DNA of 64,000 nucleotides from Natrarchaeobius halalkaliphilus (GCF_003841485.1 NZ_REFY01000004.1:487850-551849), one strand, 5' to 3'. Shown: positions 11,381 through 21,238, numbered from the stretch's first letter. The notes: a model not told the origin generated them from the sequence alone. A program made the numbers and translations.

Positions 11381-12724
11381 ATGAAGGAACACGAACGACT
11401 GTATTCAGAATCCGAACACGAGTCCGAATTGGACCGCTCGATCGATCACGTCCGTATCTGCGTCGTCGGGCTAGGCTACGTCGGCCTCCCCCTCGCCTAC
11501 GAATTTAGCGAGGCGGGACACGAGGTCAGCGGCTACGACGTCGATTCGAGCAAAATCGCTCGCCTCGAGTCGGGAGTCGATCCGACGGGCGACGTCGGTG
11601 ACGATGCGATCGACGGAAGCTCGATCGAGTTCACGAGCGATGCCGAAGCGATCGCGAGCGCGGAGTACGTTATCGTCGCCGTTCCGACTCCAGTCGACGA
11701 TCTCGAAAAACCGAACCTCGATCTCGTCGAGTCGGTCGGTCGGACCGTCGGCACCCATCTCGAGGACGGTACGGCTGTCGTACTCGAGTCGACGGTCTAT
11801 CCCGGTGCGACCAAGGAGGTATTCGTTCCGGCGATCGAATCGACCGCCGAGATGACCGCTGGCGAATCGTTCGGCGTCGGATACTCGCCAGAGCGTATGG
11901 TCCCCGGCGACGAGAAACACGATCTGCGAAACGTCGTCAAGATCGTCAGTGCGCTGACCGACGAGACACTCACGGAAATCGCCTCGCTCTACGAGAGCGT
12001 CGTCGACGCGGGCGTCCATCGAGCCCCGACGATCGAAACCGCAGAGGCCGCAAAGTGCGTGGAGAACACTCAGCGCGATCTCAACATTGCGCTGGTCAAC
12101 GAACTGGCTGTTGCCTGTGATCACCTCGATGTCGACACTCGAGCGGTGCTCGAAGCCGCCGGAACGAAGTGGAACTTCCACGAGTATCGCCCCGGTCTCG
12201 TGGGCGGCCACTGCATTCCAGTCGATCCGTTTTACCTGATCTACCAGAGCGAACGAAACGACTTCTCACCGGAACTGATGCGAACCGCTCGCGAGGTCAA
12301 CGAGTACGTTCCGAGCCACGTCGCGGAGATGACGGTCAAGGCACTCAACGAAGCCGGAAACGTATTACGGGACAGTCGTGTGCTGGTCGCTGGGCTGACG
12401 TACAAACCAAACGTCGCGGACATCAGAACGTCCAAAATCGGTGGCGTGATCGATTCGCTACAGGACTACGGCGTCTCAGTTTCGGGATTCGATCCGCGTG
12501 CTGAAACGGTGGTCACGGAAGACGAGTTCAACATCGACATCCAGGAGGAACTCTCCGCTGTGGGGTTTGACGGAATTCTGATCGGGACCGTCCACGACGA
12601 GTTCTACGGGCTGAGCTTCGGTGACCTCGCTTTCGAGATGAGCGACGATCCCGTACTGGTCGACATCGACGGCGTATTCGAATCCCAGGCGGCCGAACAC
12701 GGGTTCGTTTATCGGAGGCTCTAA
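11381..12724 (+). CDS. UDP-sugar (UDP-ManNAc/GalNAc-type) 6-dehydrogenase
   Basis: 447 residues with three UDP-glucose/GDP-mannose dehydrogenase domains. The NAD-binding motif is VVGLGYVGLPLAYEF (residues 28-42). GVGYSPERMVPGDEKH lies at about 165-180. K225 precedes the catalytic C278 in GGHCIPVDPFYL. The GGHCIPVDP form resembles the WecC/TviB/WbpO group that oxidises UDP-N-acetyl-hexosamines to uronic acids, rather than typical UDP-glucose dehydrogenases. First gene of the surface-glycan operon; its stop overlaps the next start by 1 bp. The product likely supplies an acidic sugar for glycoprotein or exopolysaccharide glycans. Confidence 0.9.
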   Translation: MKEHERLYSESEHESELDRSIDHVRICVVGLGYVGLPLAYEFSEAGHEVSGYDVDSSKIARLESGVDPTGDVGDDAIDGSSIEFTSDAEAIASAEYVIVAVPTPVDDLEKPNLDLVESVGRTVGTHLEDGTAVVLESTVYPGATKEVFVPAIESTAEMTAGESFGVGYSPERMVPGDEKHDLRNVVKIVSALTDETLTEIASLYESVVDAGVHRAPTIETAEAAKCVENTQRDLNIALVNELAVACDHLDVDTRAVLEAAGTKWNFHEYRPGLVGGHCIPVDPFYLIYQSERNDFSPELMRTAREVNEYVPSHVAEMTVKALNEAGNVLRDSRVLVAGLTYKPNVADIRTSKIGGVIDSLQDYGVSVSGFDPRAETVVTEDEFNIDIQEELSAVGFDGILIGTVHDEFYGLSFGDLAFEMSDDPVLVDIDGVFESQAAEHGFVYRRL

Positions 12725-13797
12725 TGTACAGGGACCACTCGATCGGCGTCGTCGTTCCAGCGTACAACGAAGCGGGGTTCATCGGCGACGTCATTCGAGA
12801 GATGCCTGCGTACGTGGATTCGGTTTTCGTGGTCGACGATTGCTCTAGCGACACCACCTGGGACGACGTTCTCGAGGCGGCTCGGGTGGATTCCAACCAG
12901 CACGACGGCCAGCCACCACGGGACACCCAATCGAGCGACGTACCGCTTGCGACGGACGGGAGCGGATCGGTGCTCGCGCGGCGGGCAACGGTACACGATG
13001 CGGTCGGTCGCGTCACGCCGATTCAACACCACGAGAACCTCGGCGCTGGCGGGGCGATCAAAACGGGATATCTGGCGGCACTGGAGGACGGACTGGACGT
13101 CACGGCAACCGTCGATGGCGACGGCCAGATGGATCTTTCACAGCTGTCCCGGTTGCTCGATCCGATCGTGGACGACGATGCCGATTATTCGAAGGGAAAC
13201 CGGCTGCTGTACCCCGAGTACCGGGGAGCGATGCCGACGTTTCGCTTCGTCGGAAACACTATCCTGACGTTCCTGACGAAGATCGCCAGCGGCTACTGGA
13301 AGACGATGGATCCCCAGAACGGATATACGGCGATATCTCATCAAGCGCTGGCCACCGTGGGCGTAGAGAACATGTACGAGTACTACGGCTACTGCAACGA
13401 TCTGCTCGTCAAGCTGAACGTGAACGGAATGCGGGTAGCAGACGTGGCGATGCCGGCAGTCTACGGTGACGAAGAGTCGAGCATAACCTATACGAGGTAC
13501 GTTCCGAACGTTTCCGCGATGTTGTTTCGAAACTTCCTCTGGCGATTGAAAGCAAAGTATCTCGTTCTGGACTTCCATCCGTTAGCGCTATTTTATCTGT
13601 TGGGTGCGGGAACGATCGGAGTCGGTGCGCTGGGATTCTCGTGGACCCTCTATGCAAAATACGCCCTGAACGACCCGTTGTTCGTGCGAACAGCATCCAG
13701 TTTGCTACTCGTTTCGATTGGCAGCATGTTCATCACGCTCGCGATGGTGTTCGACCTGAAAGAAAGCGAAGACGATGAGATGGCGGTGTTCGAATGA
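12724..13797 (+). CDS. Family 2 glycosyltransferase, dolichyl-phosphate sugar synthase-like
   Basis: 357 residues. The N-terminal GT-A domain begins IGVVVPAYNEAGFIGDVI, with VVDDCSSD at about residue 37 and the metal-binding TVDGDGQMD. The loop between VVDDCSSD and the ENLGAGGAIKTGY motif is about 35-40 residues longer than in typical dolichyl-phosphate mannose synthases. Two C-terminal membrane helices follow (LALFYLLGAGTIGVGALGFS and SLLLVSIGSMFITLAMVF). It probably transfers a sugar from a nucleotide to a lipid carrier at the cytoplasmic face. It overlaps the downstream gene by 4 bp. Confidence 0.85.
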   Translation: MYRDHSIGVVVPAYNEAGFIGDVIREMPAYVDSVFVVDDCSSDTTWDDVLEAARVDSNQHDGQPPRDTQSSDVPLATDGSGSVLARRATVHDAVGRVTPIQHHENLGAGGAIKTGYLAALEDGLDVTATVDGDGQMDLSQLSRLLDPIVDDDADYSKGNRLLYPEYRGAMPTFRFVGNTILTFLTKIASGYWKTMDPQNGYTAISHQALATVGVENMYEYYGYCNDLLVKLNVNGMRVADVAMPAVYGDEESSITYTRYVPNVSAMLFRNFLWRLKAKYLVLDFHPLALFYLLGAGTIGVGALGFSWTLYAKYALNDPLFVRTASSLLLVSIGSMFITLAMVFDLKESEDDEMAVFE

Positions 13798-14816
13798 AGA
13801 TCGTAGTTACGATCCAACATCCCGCTCACGTTCATTTCTTTAAAAACGCAGTGAGACAGCTTTCGGAGCACCATCAGGTCACGGTCTTCGTGAGAGAAAA
13901 AGACGTTGCGACCGAACTACTCGAGGGGTACGGCATTCCGTACGAAACGTTAGCCGGACCAACGAACTCGTTTCTCGAGTTGGCGTATACGCAACTGATC
14001 TACGAGAGTCGGCTACTGCGAAGAGCGAGGGAGATCGAACCGGATGTAATGGCCGCGATAGCCGAACCTGGGGTCGCTCACGTCGCCACAGTGGTCGGGA
14101 GCACCGGATTGATCTTTACCGATACGGAACACGCGACGCTACAGAACAAACTGGCATTTCCGTTCTGTGATGCAGTGTATACGCCGACGTGTTACCGAAA
14201 CGAGATCGGTGAAAAGCAGATCAGATATTCCGGGTACCATGAGCTTGCATACCTCCACCCGGATCGATTCGAACCGAATCCGGACGTTTTAGCGGATATT
14301 GACGCTCGAGAAGATGAGTCGCTCGTCGTCATGCGTCTCGTTTCGTGGGATGCAGCCCACGACGTTGGAAACAGCGGTTTCGATCGGACGCAGGAGGTCG
14401 TGTCACGACTGGAACGAACGGGAGCACGCGTGTTACTTACGTCGGAAAGTCCGCTCCCGAACTCGCTCGAGCAACACCGGATCGACATCTCGCCGTGTCA
14501 GATACACGACCTGATGTACTACTCGGAGCTGTTCGTCGGTGAAAGTCCGACGATGGCAACGGAAAGTGCGGTGCTCGGGACGCCCGCGATATACGCATCC
14601 TCGATCGAGCTCGGATACGTCACCGAACTCAGTGAACAGTACGGGCTGATATTCGAGTACAACGGAGCGGACAGGCAGTCAAAGAGCATTGAGAAAGCGC
14701 TCGAGATACTTCGGAATACGTCAGCACAGACCTGGGAGCGGAAAAGAGAGCGGTTGCTTTCGGAGAAGGTGGACACGACGGAGTACATGATTCAAGAGAT
14801 CACAAAGCATGAGTAA
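13794..14816 (+). CDS. DUF354-like glycosyltransferase (GT-B fold)
   Basis: 340 residues. It starts MKIVVTIQHPAHVHFFKNAV, the hallmark of the DUF354 family, which resembles UDP-GlcNAc 2-epimerase/MurG GT-B folds. The conserved C-terminal half has VGESPTMATESAVLGTPAIY, equivalent to the nucleotide-binding region. No membrane segments are seen. Its place inside an operon of glycosyltransferases supports a sugar-transfer or nucleotide-sugar role in glycan assembly. The substrate is unknown. It overlaps the next gene by 8 bp, indicating translational coupling. Confidence 0.8.
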   Translation: MKIVVTIQHPAHVHFFKNAVRQLSEHHQVTVFVREKDVATELLEGYGIPYETLAGPTNSFLELAYTQLIYESRLLRRAREIEPDVMAAIAEPGVAHVATVVGSTGLIFTDTEHATLQNKLAFPFCDAVYTPTCYRNEIGEKQIRYSGYHELAYLHPDRFEPNPDVLADIDAREDESLVVMRLVSWDAAHDVGNSGFDRTQEVVSRLERTGARVLLTSESPLPNSLEQHRIDISPCQIHDLMYYSELFVGESPTMATESAVLGTPAIYASSIELGYVTELSEQYGLIFEYNGADRQSKSIEKALEILRNTSAQTWERKRERLLSEKVDTTEYMIQEITKHE

Positions 14817-16029
14817 CACAGTAACTGACGTTCCGGAAAGGAACTCAACGACAGCGGAACAGTACGCCAGTGGCAAAAAACTCCTCGTTATCACCCACAA
14901 CTACAGCAACTTTACCAAAGGACAGATAGACGCGATTGCAGATACCTTCGAGGAAATACTTGTTCTCGTCCGGTACAACAGAGTCACCGATCTCTCCGGG
15001 ATACTCGAGTGGGACACGTTGAAAAAATACGGTCGGGATTTCAAGATAGCGGATTCCGCGCCGGAGAACGTCGAAATCGTACCATTGGCGCTTACGTATG
15101 CACCCATCGAACAGTGGTACAAACGGCTCGGAAAACATCACTACTGGGCAACGAAAGCCAAACTCAGGGGGCGAATAGAATCGTTCGATATCATCCACGC
15201 ACACTTTAGCTGGACGGCAGGATACGTTGCGACGAGACTGGGAGAGGAGTTCGGACTATCCACCGTACTGACTGTTCACGAGAACGAAGATCGACTCAGA
15301 GAAGAACTCCAGTCGGGAAACGAAGAGCTCTACTGGACGTGGAGAAACGTCGATGCGATAATCAGAGTAAACGAAAAGGACTGTGAAACGCTCTCCGAGT
15401 TCAACGAGAGCGTGTATGCGATTCCAAACGGGTACGATCGGGATCGATTGCCGCTGAAAAAGGCCGCGAATGCTCGCGAAGAGATCGGTATCTCCGAAGG
15501 CGCAAAAATCGTCTTTTCGCTCGGGGGATTGATTCCGCGAAAGCGGTTCAAGTTATTGATTCGAGCGATCTCGGCCGTAGAACACGACGAGCCGATCGTC
15601 TGTGCGATTGGAGGGCGGGGGAAAGAGAGAAAGAAGCTGGAGCGTCTGGCGAGGCGATACAGCGACGGATCGGTCGAGATTCGTGTTCTCGGTTTCATAT
15701 CGGACGAGGAGCTCGCGAACTGGCTGAACGCATGCGACATTTTCGCACTCGCTAGCGAGTCGGAGGGCAATCCGACGGTCATGTTCGAGGCATTAGGATG
15801 TGGAAAACCGTACGTCGGAACGAACGTCGGTGGCGTAAGCGAGATCATCACCAGTGATGAGTACGGGCTACTCTGTCAACCGAACGATGAAAACGCGCTC
15901 GTGGAGGTACTTCAAAAGGGGCTCTCGAAAACGTGGCAGCGAGAGACGATCTTAGAGTACGGAACACGGTACACCTGGAACGAGATAGCCGAAGAGGTAT
16001 ACGATGTATACCGGTACGTTGAAAAATGA
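14809..16029 (+). CDS. Family 4 glycosyltransferase
   Basis: 406 residues, GT-B fold. The N-terminal domain carries IIHAHFSWTAGYVATRLGEE. The C-terminal GT1/GT4 donor-binding domain carries FSLGGLIPRKRFKLLIRAIS, then EGNPTVMFEALGCGKPYVGT, the EX7E-type motif of retaining GT4 enzymes. It is cytoplasmic, without membrane helices. Base composition is more AT-rich than in the core genes (codons such as ATA, AAA), as in the rest of this glycan locus, which suggests horizontal acquisition of the locus. Confidence 0.88.
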   Translation: MSNTVTDVPERNSTTAEQYASGKKLLVITHNYSNFTKGQIDAIADTFEEILVLVRYNRVTDLSGILEWDTLKKYGRDFKIADSAPENVEIVPLALTYAPIEQWYKRLGKHHYWATKAKLRGRIESFDIIHAHFSWTAGYVATRLGEEFGLSTVLTVHENEDRLREELQSGNEELYWTWRNVDAIIRVNEKDCETLSEFNESVYAIPNGYDRDRLPLKKAANAREEIGISEGAKIVFSLGGLIPRKRFKLLIRAISAVEHDEPIVCAIGGRGKERKKLERLARRYSDGSVEIRVLGFISDEELANWLNACDIFALASESEGNPTVMFEALGCGKPYVGTNVGGVSEIITSDEYGLLCQPNDENALVEVLQKGLSKTWQRETILEYGTRYTWNEIAEEVYDVYRYVEK

Positions 16030-16759
16030 GGTCCTCCGGATCGGTACCGCGATCGTGGCGATCGCGGCGATGTACAGTCTCAGATACGTCCGTCTCGGCG
16101 TCTCCCTCTGGAAAGACCACTATCCTCATCCGTACAGAACGATCGACGTTGATCCATCGGAGATCGAGTATTACGGCGGACAGTTTACGAACAACCCGTT
16201 TCGATACGGTGGAACGTTCAGCGTCGCGTACTACGCGGGGGCGACGGTTCGAGGTGGACGGTGGGACAACGCCAAAAAGAGCGTCACGGATCTCCCGAAG
16301 TATACCGCGGTCGTTGACAGGTATGAAAAAGGGATCCCCTGGGACGAAACCGGAATATACGATCGGATACTGGAGTTAGCCGAGCGTGGCGGAAGTTACG
16401 ATGGCTGTACGACGAGAGCAGACGTCAGTCGGCGGTACAAAGAGATAGACGAACTGTATACCAGCATTGAAGGGGACGGGTACAGTGAAGACGATTCTCT
16501 CGACCAGGTCTGCGTAAACATCGGAAGGGACGGTGAGATTATTTTCAACGGCAACGGAAACCATCGACTGTTCATAGCGAAAGTGCTCTCGTTGAACGAG
16601 ATCCCGGTTCGGGTACTGGTGAGACACGAAGAATGGATGAATCGACGAAAAGAGATCGCGGATAGTTCGTCGGTGCAAGCGCTGCCCGAATCGACACGCG
16701 ACTACCTCGATCATCCGGATCTAACTGACATTGCGCCCGAAATTACGGCTGATCATTAA
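16004..16759 (+). CDS. Hypothetical protein of the glycan locus (ParB-like fold possible)
   Basis: 251 residues. A short hydrophobic segment (RIGTAIVAIAAMYSL, residues 12-26) could anchor it. The C-terminal part, IFNGNGNHRLFIAKVLSLNE followed by IPVRVLVRHEEW, resembles the core of ParB/Srx-type domains (G-x-H-R-…-A). It overlaps the preceding glycosyltransferase by 26 bp, so a later start (Met23, base 16070) is possible. Its last 4 bp overlap the end of the convergent membrane-protein gene. I do not recognise a specific function. Confidence 0.6.
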   Translation: MYTGTLKNEVLRIGTAIVAIAAMYSLRYVRLGVSLWKDHYPHPYRTIDVDPSEIEYYGGQFTNNPFRYGGTFSVAYYAGATVRGGRWDNAKKSVTDLPKYTAVVDRYEKGIPWDETGIYDRILELAERGGSYDGCTTRADVSRRYKEIDELYTSIEGDGYSEDDSLDQVCVNIGRDGEIIFNGNGNHRLFIAKVLSLNEIPVRVLVRHEEWMNRRKEIADSSSVQALPESTRDYLDHPDLTDIAPEITADH

Positions 16760-18555
16760 TCGGCCCTGCTGGTGGTTACGTAGTACGTTCTGAACTCGCC
16801 CGTGGTATGCACCCTGTGGATATCCGTGTCCCGATCGAGATATTCGAAATCGTCGTCGGTGAATCGGAATCCGCTGTAGAGGTCACTCTCGCGTCGTTCA
16901 TCAGCACTACTGATGGTGAGATACGTATCAGAGGGATATTCCGTCGGGAGGTCCTGGGACGCAAAGTTGTCTGGCGCTCCCCCACGTCGCCATCCGTCGT
17001 GATAGTACTCTCGGCGGTCGCGTTCAGCAGGACCGTTGATCGCATGTCCGTACCGACTCGCATGTGAACGAACGTGATCGTGTCGAACGTCGAACTGTTC
17101 GTACTCGAAGAGCGACTCGTATCCAGTCATATCCGCGTCAGTCACGTGCTCCGTATCCTGGTGGATGTATCCAGAGGGGTGAACGATGAGAAGCGACAGT
17201 CCCAAAAGGAGGATAATACAGGGAAGGAGAACCAGCCGAGAGTCCAATCGAACGACCGTGACGGCGTACCGTCTCGTTGCAACGGCACCGACGATGGTGA
17301 AAATCACCATCACAAAACCGGCGAATCGGAAAAACATGGTCGTTCGGTTGGTGACGAGAAAAAGCAACATCATCGCACCGATCGGAACGAGGGCGAATAC
17401 GAAACTCAGCGACAAGATTTCTCGTGAAATGTGGGGTGTCTCGATCGATCGTCCTCGACGTACCAACGCGACCGCTCGATCGGAGGTGTACGCGGCGACG
17501 ACGATACTGACGATCAAACTGACGACGAAGAGTTTCACAAAGAGCGATCCGAGGGTTCCGCCGACTTCAGCGACCGAAGCTCCGCGCTGAGAGACGTCAC
17601 CCGCAGTTTCGGCGCCCTCGAGGGCGTAGAAGATCAGTCCGGAAACGAAGGTGGTGAAGACGTTTTCGAACCGGATCCAGGCCCACGTACAGACCCCGAG
17701 AACGAGCGATTGGAGGAATACCGTCCCGGCACGGTACTCGTCGGTCGATGTCAGGTGCTGGAAGACCCAGATCGCGACGGCGACAACCGAAAGGAAGGCG
17801 GTCAGAACGACCGCGAACATCGGATGAAAAACGAGCAAGCCAAAAAATGCAAGCAGAGCGATCAGACGAGTACGGATCGTCTGTTCGATCAGAACGAGAT
17901 AAACGGCGAAGAGGACGAACGGTACCGCAAACAACGCGAGATTTCGGGGAGAGGGTTCGACGTGCAAAGTGACGTGGTTGATCGGGAGCAAAAAAAGCGC
18001 AAAAAAAACACCCAGCGTCGTCGCCCCGGTTTCGTGGTCTATTCGTCGTACGAAAAGCGAGACAAAGGTAACGAATAAACCGACGAAGATCGGTGATAGA
18101 AGCATAAGAGACGTTCGAACGGACAGGTTCGAAGTCCGCGTTATCATACTCGCGAGAAGGTGAACTGCGGGATAGAGCAGATCGGTCGACGCTCTGCCTC
18201 CAGCCAGCAATTCGCGCGTCCAGCCAAGATGGGTTAACATATCACCCTCCCCGAGAAAGTGATAGTTGCGAAGGAGAGGGAGGAAAACGACGAGGGAGGC
18301 AGAATACGTCGTCGCGAAGAGCCCCAATCGATTCTGTTTGCTCGACTCTACGCGTGAAAAAGAGACATACGTAGAAAGTACAACGGATAGCGAAAGGAGG
18401 ATCCAGAACGAGCGGGGGGTCGAACGGTAAACGCTGAGTTCATAGCCGGTCGCCGGATATCGAACGGCAAGCAGTGCGGCAACTCCGCTGAGGACAAAAC
18501 AAATCGCAACTAGTGTTTTGTAGAGTTCGTCATCCCCTAATCCACGATAGTTCAT
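16756..18555 (-). CDS. Polytopic membrane protein, GT-C-like
   Basis: 599 residues with about 11-12 predicted membrane helices over residues 10-460, then a hydrophilic C-terminal domain of about 130 residues rich in Tyr, Asp and Arg. The arrangement (helices, then a soluble extracytoplasmic domain) resembles GT-C glycosyltransferases or O-antigen ligase-like proteins of archaeal glycan clusters, but no DXD or WWDXG motif is evident. It is likely to act at the outer face on lipid-linked sugars; this is inference from location. It has its own upstream gap (18556-18750). Confidence 0.65.
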   Translation of the reverse strand: MNYRGLGDDELYKTLVAICFVLSGVAALLAVRYPATGYELSVYRSTPRSFWILLSLSVVLSTYVSFSRVESSKQNRLGLFATTYSASLVVFLPLLRNYHFLGEGDMLTHLGWTRELLAGGRASTDLLYPAVHLLASMITRTSNLSVRTSLMLLSPIFVGLFVTFVSLFVRRIDHETGATTLGVFFALFLLPINHVTLHVEPSPRNLALFAVPFVLFAVYLVLIEQTIRTRLIALLAFFGLLVFHPMFAVVLTAFLSVVAVAIWVFQHLTSTDEYRAGTVFLQSLVLGVCTWAWIRFENVFTTFVSGLIFYALEGAETAGDVSQRGASVAEVGGTLGSLFVKLFVVSLIVSIVVAAYTSDRAVALVRRGRSIETPHISREILSLSFVFALVPIGAMMLLFLVTNRTTMFFRFAGFVMVIFTIVGAVATRRYAVTVVRLDSRLVLLPCIILLLGLSLLIVHPSGYIHQDTEHVTDADMTGYESLFEYEQFDVRHDHVRSHASRYGHAINGPAERDRREYYHDGWRRGGAPDNFASQDLPTEYPSDTYLTISSADERRESDLYSGFRFTDDDFEYLDRDTDIHRVHTTGEFRTYYVTTSRAD

Positions 18556-18750
18556 ACAATTGTTCGTACTCTATAGATCGTAAATTTTACGGAATTGGTG
18601 AAGATCAGATCCGAGAGGTCAGTTCATTTCGCACGGAGCAAGCACCTGATAGTCGATGCATATCTGATCGCACGACGGCTACGCGAGGGGTATGTAAACC
18701 GTTACAGTTGGTACGACAGTAGGCGTGTATGTCCTTTAGGCGCGTATTGA
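18556..18750. other. Intergenic region upstream of the GT-C-like gene
   Basis: 195 bp between two minus-strand genes. It is AT-rich next to the 18555 start (AATTTTACGATCTATAGAG read on the minus strand), so it probably holds that gene's promoter. No coding sequence is seen. Confidence 0.4.
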
Positions 18751-20214
18751 CTAGTACAGCGAACGGATCTCTCTGGAAGAGAGAAGACCAACTGAGATCG
18801 ACAACGTTCCCCAGACGAACGTGCCGAAAGCGATGACGGATAAAAGCGTTAGCAACCCGGAGACGTACGCGAGAGAAAAAAAGACGATAGCGCTCATAAC
18901 GAGCGTTATACTGCTAATAAGTACAAACTGTTTCAGAAGGTAGCCGGTTCGGAGACCGAGTTCCGTATGGACGAGATACAGATTCGCAACAGTAAACAGA
19001 CCGTACGTCGAGACCGTTGCGATTGCGGCTCCGACGACGCCGATACGCGGGATCAACAGGATATTTAATACGAAATTGAGAGCAGCGGTAATCCCCTTGA
19101 CGATCGCCCGCTCGCGAGCGCGGCCCATGAAGTCGAGGCCGTGACCGACGGTATTTGTGATGACTCGAAAGACAGTATAGATACCCAGTATTTGAAGGAC
19201 GGGAATCGCATCTGCGTATTTTTCTCCGAAAAGGTGGAGAACAGTCGGCTCAGCGACTACGATCAACCCGGCCGCGGCGGGAATGTACAGTAACAGGGAT
19301 TTTTCGAGCGCCACTTCGATGATGTCTCGAGCGTGATCGAGATTGTCGTCCGCTTTTTCGGCACCGAGTGTCGGTGACAGCGTAAATCCGAGCGCAGTCG
19401 CCGGCTTTTCTACGAACTCGACGATCTGCTTGCTGATCACGTAGTAGCTGACTGCGACCGGTGTGAGGAAAAACCCAACCAGCACCGTATCCACCTGCTT
19501 TTCGATAACGTTTGCCGTGCTGGTCGCCGTCAGCGGAAGAGTATACTCCGCGATCCGTCGTCGAAGCCCGGATTCAATCGGAACATCCCGTCGGAAAGGG
19601 CGATAGTAGCGGCTGTAAATCCAGGCGAGTCCAACTAGCGTTGCAACTACGTAGCTGAGGATGTATCCGCCAAGTGCACCGATCGAACCGTAACCTAGCA
19701 GGACGAGCCCGATAGCAAACAGTAGCCGTCCGCCGCGATCGATTGCATGAATAGCCGCGGCCGATTCGATGGCCTCGAAGCCCTGAAGCACCAACCGAAC
19801 GTACTTCGTGAGCGTACCAAACACCACGTACAAGACACCGAGTGCGAGAAGTGGAGCTAACTCCGGCTCCCCGAGAAGTTCGGCGAGAAGACGGTATCCC
19901 AGAAGGAGTCCGAGTCCGACGACGACGACGGTAGAGAGGTTCAACAGAAGCGACGTCAGAATAATGTGTTGGATCTGCGCTGGATCAGTGTCTTTGTACT
20001 CGGAGAGATAGCGACCCGCGGACCGACCGATTCCGAGTTTCGTAGCGACCATCAGTATCGTGAATATCGAAATCGAAAGGAACAACAGACCATAGGCTTC
20101 CGGCTCGAGGAACCGTGCGAGAGAGACCAACAGCAGGGCGCCGGAAACGGCGGCCACTAGTTGACCGAGGAGCTCGATTTTGAACCGCGAAACCAACGTT
20201 CCGGTTCCGGTCAT
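18751..20214 (-). CDS. Oligosaccharide flippase (MOP/Wzx-type)
   Basis: 487 residues with about 12-14 predicted membrane helices and the RfbX/MATE-like layout. The N-terminus LVSRFKIELLGQLVAAVSGA with FLEPEAYGLLFLSISIFTIL is typical of polysaccharide flippases, as is the cytoplasmic RARERAIVKGITAALNFVLN. It would translocate lipid-linked sugars across the cytoplasmic membrane (compare archaeal AglR). It belongs to the same minus-strand unit as the epimerase (63-bp gap). Confidence 0.88.
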   Translation of the reverse strand: MTGTGTLVSRFKIELLGQLVAAVSGALLLVSLARFLEPEAYGLLFLSISIFTILMVATKLGIGRSAGRYLSEYKDTDPAQIQHIILTSLLLNLSTVVVVGLGLLLGYRLLAELLGEPELAPLLALGVLYVVFGTLTKYVRLVLQGFEAIESAAAIHAIDRGGRLLFAIGLVLLGYGSIGALGGYILSYVVATLVGLAWIYSRYYRPFRRDVPIESGLRRRIAEYTLPLTATSTANVIEKQVDTVLVGFFLTPVAVSYYVISKQIVEFVEKPATALGFTLSPTLGAEKADDNLDHARDIIEVALEKSLLLYIPAAAGLIVVAEPTVLHLFGEKYADAIPVLQILGIYTVFRVITNTVGHGLDFMGRARERAIVKGITAALNFVLNILLIPRIGVVGAAIATVSTYGLFTVANLYLVHTELGLRTGYLLKQFVLISSITLVMSAIVFFSLAYVSGLLTLLSVIAFGTFVWGTLSISVGLLSSREIRSLY

Positions 20215-20277
20215 CGATCGAACCGGAGCGACCGACGGACTGTTTGAATCATAGACAGTGTAACCCGTGTATCTGGG

Positions 20278-21216
20278 CTAGGGCGCAGTGGCGAGCTCTC
20301 GCGCAACCTGGCGAACCGCTTGATCGCTGCTGTATTCCGGCTGCCAGCCGAGCGCAGAAAGCTTCTCGACCGAGAGTCGCATCTTCGGGACGTCGCCGGC
20401 CCAGCCACGGTCTCCGCCCGTATACTCGTAGGCGGGATCGAGCGTCATCTCCTCGCTGACGATATCGGCGATTCGATCGACGGACGTCGTCGTCTTCGTC
20501 CCGAGGTTGTACGTCTGCATTGGCCCCGCCGAGTGGGGTGCACGTTCGGTCACGTGCCGAATCGCATCCACGCAATCTTCGACGTGCATGTACGACTTCT
20601 CCTGACGACCGTTTCCAAGGATAGTGAGGGTGTCCGGATCACGTTCGAGCTTTTCGACGAAATCCGGAATAACGCCAGCACCGGACCGAGGAGCAACGAC
20701 GTTCGCGAATCTGAAGTTCCAGACGGAGAGGTCTCGAGTGTGTGCGTACACGGAGAGTATCGATTCTTCCGCGAGTTTCGCTGCACCGTAGGCGCTGATC
20801 GGCTCGAGCGGAGCGTAATCCTCGGGCGTCGGTCGCGGTGCCTCACCGTACACCGTCGATGAAGAGGTGAAGACGACGTCAGTAATACCGACGTCGTCCA
20901 CTTGCTCGAGAAGGGAGTGCGTCATTCCAACGTTCGACTCGAACTGTCGACGAGGTTCGTCGCTGTTTACGTACTTATCCGCGGCTGCACAGTGTATGAC
21001 GACGTCGATATCGGATGTAACGACACCTTCGAGCGTCTCGGCCGCGGAGATGTCACCTTCGACGAATTCGGCAGACGACGGAACGCATCCTCGAACCCCG
21101 TTCGAAAGGTCATCGACTACGAGAACGTCGTTTTCGGCGGTGAGTTCTCGAGCGAGCTCGGAACCGACGAGGCCTGCACCACCAGTCAGGAGGATCGTTC
21201 GATCAGAGAGGTCCAT
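20278..21216 (-). CDS. NAD-dependent sugar epimerase/dehydratase (GalE-like)
   Basis: 312 residues, extended SDR family. The NAD-binding motif is TGGAGLVGSELA (residues 11-22), the catalytic region has SSSTVYGE, and the YxxxK motif is YGAAK. The conserved NVVAPRSGAGVIPDFVEKL and GNGRQEKSYMHVEDCVDAI segments are typical of UDP-glucose/GlcNAc 4-epimerases and related enzymes. It provides a modified nucleotide sugar for the glycan locus. Transcription starts from its own promoter (see 21239-21247). Confidence 0.88.
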   Translation of the reverse strand: MDLSDRTILLTGGAGLVGSELARELTAENDVLVVDDLSNGVRGCVPSSAEFVEGDISAAETLEGVVTSDIDVVIHCAAADKYVNSDEPRRQFESNVGMTHSLLEQVDDVGITDVVFTSSSTVYGEAPRPTPEDYAPLEPISAYGAAKLAEESILSVYAHTRDLSVWNFRFANVVAPRSGAGVIPDFVEKLERDPDTLTILGNGRQEKSYMHVEDCVDAIRHVTERAPHSAGPMQTYNLGTKTTTSVDRIADIVSEEMTLDPAYEYTGGDRGWAGDVPKMRLSVEKLSALGWQPEYSSDQAVRQVARELATAP

Positions 21217-21238
21217 ACGAGATAGAACCCCTCTTTGT

